A stretch of 64,000 bases of DNA from Cytophagaceae bacterium (GTDB lineage: Bacteria > Bacteroidota > Bacteroidia > Cytophagales > Spirosomataceae). Below are positions 61,101 through 64,000 of this stretch, one piece after another. The stretch covers positions 372,001 through 436,000 of the forward strand of contig JADKIR010000004.1 of NCBI GenBank assembly GCA_016722655.1, read 5' to 3'. The notes under the pieces are model-generated. The model saw only the letters and a list, made by a program, of their open reading frames with translations. It did no database searches and was not told the origin of the DNA. The translations under genes were made by a program, and so were the position numbers. How positions within the stretch are numbered: position 1 is the stretch's first letter; each line of letters begins with the position of its first letter.

Positions 61101-64000
61101 CAGCAGCTGGTTGTGCAGGCCCTTTAACTTCAACACATAATATTACTACAACTCCAACTGTTGGAAATCCGGTTTTTGCATTAGGAAATTCTTCTACAAG
61201 ATGTATTGCTGCTGGGTCTGTTACTTACTCTGCTAGTGCCACAAACAGTACTGAAACTAAGTATTATCTTGATAATACCAGCCAATTGGGTGGTAATACC
61301 ATAGATTCACTTACAGGCGAAGTAATATTTGCACCGGGTTGGTTTGGGACATCTACTATAACTGTAACAGTTTGGGGTTGTAATGGTCCAAAATCCGCAA
61401 ATCATATTGTGACCACAAATCAAGCTGTCCTTACTCCTGTGTTTAGTCTTGGGGCAAGTTCAGTTCGTTGTCAGGGAAATGGAACAGTTACTTATATGGC
61501 TACGGCAGCCAATTCTACAGGAATTTCATATTCTTTAGATGCAAGCAGTTTGGCAGGAGGAAATACTATAAATTCTAGTACCGGAGCTGTAACATTTTCA
61601 TCGACCTGGACAGGTACTTCAACGGTAACTGCTACTGCTACAGGATGCTATGGGCCTACTCAACAAACGCATACTATAACCATAACCCCATCAGTTTCCA
61701 CCCCAATTTTTTCTTTGGGTTCAACTTCCATAAGATGTCAGGGATCAAATGCTGTAACCTATACGGCAACTGCTACGAATTTTACTTCACTAATTTATTC
61801 TCTTGATGGACTAAGTATTTCCGGAGGGAACACAATAAATTCAAGCACTGGGGAGGTTACTTTTTCAGCAGGATGGAGTGGCACAAGTGTGGTAACTGCG
61901 ACTGTAACTGGTTGTAGTGGACCAAAATCGTCAAATCATAACATTACTGTAACTCCAACTGTTGGTTTACCTATTTTTAGCTTGGGTGCTGGTTCAACCA
62001 GATGTCAGGGTGCTGGTACAGCAACTTATTCTGCTACAGCAACCAATAATACTGGCATTACTTATTCTTTGGATGCGACTAGCCTTTTGGCCGGCAATAC
62101 AATTAATCCTTCCACCGGACAGGTAACTTTTGTAAATACATGGACTGGATTATCAACAGTAACAGCTTCTGCTACAGGATGTAATGGCCCAAGAATGAAT
62201 AGCCATAACATAACTACTATTTATATTGAGGCATTTGATGATAATGCAACTGGTTTGCAAGGTAGTCCGACAATCATTCAGGTTTTAAATAATGATTTGG
62301 GTGATGTAGATCCAACAAAAATATCTATAGCATCTCAACCCAACAATGGTTTCATACAAATTGCCTCAAATGGCGAGATTACCTATCTGCCTAATGGTAA
62401 CTTTTATGGTGTTGATCAGTTTACATACACTGTTTGTTCTGGAGGTTCCTCTTCTTGTTGTTCGCAGGCAACAGTATTTTTACAAATTGATGAAACATTA
62501 AATGATCCTTGTTCCGAAGCAACAAAGAGTAAAACTTATTATTTGCCTTTTCCGGAAAATACTAATTTTCTAAGGCAAGCTTTGTGGAATGCTGGTGATG
62601 TAAGTTACTTGACTGATTCAGCCAGAACAGTATTAAGTATAAAAATCCCTTATCCGGGAAATATTATATCATATGACCATTGGGAAGATGGTTATGAATC
62701 TGATATCACTATTCCTATCCAGCTTTCCACTGAAATCTGGGGTGATGGAATTTTAAATAATGGCGTTGCCCCAGGTTATCCTACTGATATAATTCCAGCG
62801 GGTGGGTACATTCTTATTGACAATCATTTCATATATAATCCAAGGGATCAAAATCAAATCTATTACGATGGAAAGGATAAAATATTAAGTTCGAGCGATA
62901 TTGCTATTTCAAAAATTTCGGGAGATGCCGGATCAGCTACTGGAAGTAATAATTTTGATGTACAAAACCTAAAAACAAATGTTTTTGACATCACTCGATT
63001 CGGTAAGTTTTTTGTTGTGCCATTTGGAGAAGATGTGACCCTTGGGGGAACATCTGCATTTAAATTTACCGGTTTATTTGTTAGAGCCTCTAAAAATGGA
63101 ACTATTGTAAATCTCGATTTGGATGGAGATGGATTAGTGGACTTGTCATCTCCAACTATGAATGAAGGTGATGTTATTTATTACAACGGAACGGCCTCAA
63201 CACCAGGTTTACCTACTGACGTTAATCTGGCAAATGATATAAAATCAGGAGCAATTCTGACATCAAATAATGATTTTGGAGTAGATGTAGTTTTTGGAGG
63301 AATCGACCACTATGGCACCAGAAATATGGCACTACTTCCAGGTAATTATTATGGTGATACCTACTTCTCTCCAGCACATACTACTAATGCCATTGCTCCG
63401 GTATTTGCATTTTTCACCAACAATCTGGCTACTCCAATTACTATAGATTGGACTTCTGGCACGGGTGCAACAGGTTCTTTTGTCGTGGCAGGGAAATCAA
63501 ATAATTATTTGGATTTAAACCAAAACGCAGGCTATAGATTTAAAAGTAGAAATGGAGAAGCTTATACCGCTGTAGCAGTTTTTGATGCCGATGCTACTGG
63601 GCTACAATATGACTGGTCATTTAATATGATTCCAGAATCACGCCTATCAACTTTTGCAAGTGTTGCATGGGCACCTGGCAGTAGTAATGGTACTGCAAAT
63701 TATAATCCTGTATGGGTAACTGCTCCTACAGCAACAACTCTTTATATTAAATTTGATGGAAATTTAGCTACTCAAACTGCTACATTAAGCCCTTGTGGCA
63801 TTCCATACGATATAGCTGTTCCGGTTTCTGCTTTACAAAGCTACAGGATCTTTGATACTTCAGACAACGACCAGACGGGTCTAGCTGTATATACTTGTGA
63901 TGGAACTAAAATTGCTGCAGTTTGGGGACAAGACCCAAGTGTTGCTTTGCCAGGCTCCCCTGGAATGGATGTGGGTTATGTTCTGGAACCAAGATGCTTA
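55154..64000 (+). CDS. Second giant secreted repeat protein (DUF11-like, SdrD-B, 16 Cys-pair repeats), continues past the window
   Basis: 2949 codons are visible without a stop; the 3' end is outside. Signal peptide MKKFYFIILTGFLILNINKSWAQ (cleavage near residue 22). Domains: DUF11-like conserved-repeat domain (about 25-145, VVVTDLLSSNLDFLAAS), a long region with further DUF11-like segments (to about 715, VIKNSGNVALKDIKIIDILP), an SdrD B-like domain (about 716-850, GNYIWYDNNANGIQDEGT), a PKD/Ig-like domain (about 855-935), sixteen 89-residue repeats (about 937-2360), a cadherin/tandem-95-like domain (about 2365-2450, VLNNDLGDVDPTKI), and a region holding YDHWEDGYESDI (about 2506-2517) seen by me in other giant bacterial surface proteins. 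Likely a T9SS cargo, but its C-terminal sorting domain is not in view. A surface adhesin or matrix role is inferred. Confidence 0.85.
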   Translation, partial: MKKFYFIILTGFLILNINKSWAQIALSKSVDQVTADPGTPFTYTIQINCPGTSGTCSNVVVTDLLSSNLDFLAASSPTGNVQSVNYNSGSHEVTITMNPTLNGTSDEVQIVAAFKNYTPNGTVANNTAQGTGGIFSNTVSTTLTNGFVYSWANTIYTFKNAIQEASEGNGVLYTFAWANSSQTYSINNLEFTEVIPAEMRLTIFSPVGFRDASGIFYNIYYKTNLNSSWTLGAGGSYDLSQEYYLSPDDIGVPIGEYVTELRFNYLQPIPGGGQFFQWLPNFHEGRILGYILPGTPIGSTVNNCVAANGVMNSAPINVNSCANVVTSSPTQAFVVENEIENPKSGYLAGDTLTFNLFGGISEVTGLDQINPTVIGLLPPELDYISYTSNEMWGNPFGGTNLQPTFTKIDNYLGTGQTFLRFKYNYTVTRQSDKTGKTFRVQIKAKIKSGVPSGTYQNRSYQTSELGGEVLGSLWWDWYDPALYGTHIDINNMDGDGFSNDTLQAAYRNFNVVFPSGAGLEAIQFVKGTNDNSYKRYPVSGNSSPGGKADVKLVIKNSGNVALKDIKIIDILPYVGDSGVIDLSARSSQWRPFLIDTIVSSVPTVQIFYSTADKPCRDQLTPGIPSPCDAPAWSLTPPSDITTVQSLKFDFGTQVMAPGDSIVIQWPMRVPINTSITGQPAWNSFGYIATRNDNNSVLLPSEPIKVGIESNPVNPALIGNYIWYDNNANGIQDEGTANGQNNLRVDLFQKLGAIRNPLADSLITYTLSSNSGGNPGYYQFSNIPNGNYYVAVHLPTHYIGTLANAGGNDNLDSDGSLLVNISGDSLLLTDDIVVTGAESVYMGFDLGIHPICDSPISATASVNSPICDGGTANFTGGSVGGTSFSWTGPNGFTSGIQNPTLLNVSPSEEGIYTLTVNDGIACSATATVQLTLTPDVSTPVFSLGVSSTRCQGNNTVTYTATAANSTSIAYTLDATSLAGGNTINASTGQVTYAAGWSGTSTITATAAGCNGPAISSHTVTITPTVSLPVFASGATSTRCQGVGSVTYSATAANSTGITYTLDATSLAGGNTINGSTGQVTYSGTWSGTTTITASAAGCNGPAVSTHVVTITPTVGNPVFALGATSNRCQGAGSVTYSATSSNSTGITYSLDALSLGAGNTINSSTGEVTWVAGWTGSSIITATSTGCNGPVSSTHTVSNNGSVQSPVFSLGATSVRCQGATTVTYSATATNATGITYSLDALALAGGNTINSSTGAVTYVAGWTGTTTITATASGCNGPTVSTHVVTITPTVSLPVFASGSTSTRCQGAGNVTYTASATNTTGITYSLDATSLTGGNTINASTGEVTYSATWSGTSVITASAAGCNGPRTATHTVTVTPTVGIPVFSLGATSTGCQGAGTVSYGATASNSTGIRYSLDALSLAGGNTINSSTGAVTWVAGWTGSSVITATATGCNGPSSSNHTVTVTGSVATPVFALGAISTRCQGAGTITYSATATNSSGITYSLDLTSRLAGNTIVAATGAVTFVAGWTGTSTVTATATGCNGPTTSTHTITITPSVGTPSFVSGSSSTRCQGAGNVTYTANATNSTGITYSLDATSLAAGNTINASSGEVTYIGTWSGTSTITASAAGCNGPRTANHTVTVTPSVTTPVFSLGSNSVRCQGNTNVIYTATVSNSTGLTYSLDATSLAAGNTINSSNGRVNYSGSWVGTSYITATATGCNGPTTAVHEVTTNSTVATPVFALGATSTRCQGIDTVTYTATASYSTGIVYSLNAASISAGNTINSATGEVIFTAGWTGTSIITATASGCNGPKTATHTVSIIPTVGTPVFALGNTSGRCQGVGSVIYSASASNNTGITYELDLTSILAGNTINPTTGEVTYVAGWFGTSEITATATGCNGPKSTTHFATTGQPVEAPIFLSGNSSIRCQGAGPVSYGATATNSTGITYSLDITSRNAGNTINSSTGVVTFVAGWSGSSTVTASAAGCAGPLTSTHNITTTPTVGNPVFALGNSSTRCIAAGSVTYSASATNSTETKYYLDNTSQLGGNTIDSLTGEVIFAPGWFGTSTITVTVWGCNGPKSANHIVTTNQAVLTPVFSLGASSVRCQGNGTVTYMATAANSTGISYSLDASSLAGGNTINSSTGAVTFSSTWTGTSTVTATATGCYGPTQQTHTITITPSVSTPIFSLGSTSIRCQGSNAVTYTATATNFTSLIYSLDGLSISGGNTINSSTGEVTFSAGWSGTSVVTATVTGCSGPKSSNHNITVTPTVGLPIFSLGAGSTRCQGAGTATYSATATNNTGITYSLDATSLLAGNTINPSTGQVTFVNTWTGLSTVTASATGCNGPRMNSHNITTIYIEAFDDNATGLQGSPTIIQVLNNDLGDVDPTKISIASQPNNGFIQIASNGEITYLPNGNFYGVDQFTYTVCSGGSSSCCSQATVFLQIDETLNDPCSEATKSKTYYLPFPENTNFLRQALWNAGDVSYLTDSARTVLSIKIPYPGNIISYDHWEDGYESDITIPIQLSTEIWGDGILNNGVAPGYPTDIIPAGGYILIDNHFIYNPRDQNQIYYDGKDKILSSSDIAISKISGDAGSATGSNNFDVQNLKTNVFDITRFGKFFVVPFGEDVTLGGTSAFKFTGLFVRASKNGTIVNLDLDGDGLVDLSSPTMNEGDVIYYNGTASTPGLPTDVNLANDIKSGAILTSNNDFGVDVVFGGIDHYGTRNMALLPGNYYGDTYFSPAHTTNAIAPVFAFFTNNLATPITIDWTSGTGATGSFVVAGKSNNYLDLNQNAGYRFKSRNGEAYTAVAVFDADATGLQYDWSFNMIPESRLSTFASVAWAPGSSNGTANYNPVWVTAPTATTLYIKFDGNLATQTATLSPCGIPYDIAVPVSALQSYRIFDTSDNDQTGLAVYTCDGTKIAAVWGQDPSVALPGSPGMDVGYVLEPRCL
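57962..62233 (+). repeat. Sixteen 267-bp tandem repeats with exact register
   Basis: Measured from the RCQG codons (first at 57995, then every 267 bp to 62000), all fifteen intervals are exactly 267 bp, with no insertion or deletion. The consensus unit is TPVFxLGxxSTRCQGxGxVTYxATAxNSTGITYSLDATSLAGGNTINSSTGxVTYxAGWTGTS, then ITATAxGCNGPxxxTHTVTITPTV. Two cysteines per unit (RCQG and GCNGP) are kept in all sixteen. The last ~8 residues of unit 16 are degenerate. Third-base differences between units are frequent. Confidence 0.95.

Overview
The window looks like a chromosomal segment of a Bacteroidota bacterium, most likely a free-living member of the Cytophagales or a close relative. The evidence is PorP/SprF proteins next to a giant protein with a type IX secretion (T9SS) type-B C-terminal domain, a SusC/SusD pair, a GLPGLI protein beside a TonB-type receptor, a two-lipoyl-domain SucB, AT-rich spacers, and several promoter candidates of the Bacteroidota form TTTG-N16-21-TAnnTTTG. 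I saw no phage, insertion sequence, CRISPR array or rRNA.

Layout. 1-3477 (minus): 2-oxoglutarate dehydrogenase genes sucA and sucB, with sucB cut by the window edge. 3825-17760 (minus): a secretion/adhesion module read in the order giant repeat adhesin, SprF-like, PorE-like four-domain protein, second SprF-like. 18150-23231 (minus): miaA, cmk, an FAD oxidoreductase and an outer-membrane barrel with a degenerate peptidase-like front. 23307-27956 (plus): a DUF4230-like protein, an isoprenylcysteine-methyltransferase-like protein, an orphan polytopic membrane protein and two tandem paralogues. 28008-31640 (minus): GLPGLI protein and TonB-type receptor. 31879-38747 (minus): lutABC led by two small coupled genes, then L-rhamnose isomerase and a fused rhamnulose-phosphate aldolase/dehydrogenase. 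38975-39047: tRNA-Thr(CGT). 39104-40636: M28 peptidase. 41042-48250 (minus): a small glycan-utilisation locus (SusC, SusD, LamG lipoprotein, glucoamylase-like lipoprotein). 48714-51078 (minus): GMC dehydrogenase with its gamma-type subunit. 51302-55014: a MORN/TonB protein, dienelactone hydrolase, haem-binding protein and RhaT. 55154 to the right edge (plus): a second giant secreted protein with sixteen 89-residue repeats, not ending in the window.

How it fits together. Rhamnose could enter through RhaT, be isomerised and (with a kinase not seen here) cleaved to dihydroxyacetone phosphate and lactaldehyde. Lactaldehyde oxidised to L-lactate could then be taken to pyruvate by LutABC. The adhesin module pairs a T9SS cargo with the SprF-type and PorE-type surface proteins expected to handle it. 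The most unusual structures are the second giant protein's repeat array, with an exact 267-bp period and no indels over 16 units, and the small-gene pair translationally coupled to lutABC. Family assignments rest on motifs read by eye; no database search was run.
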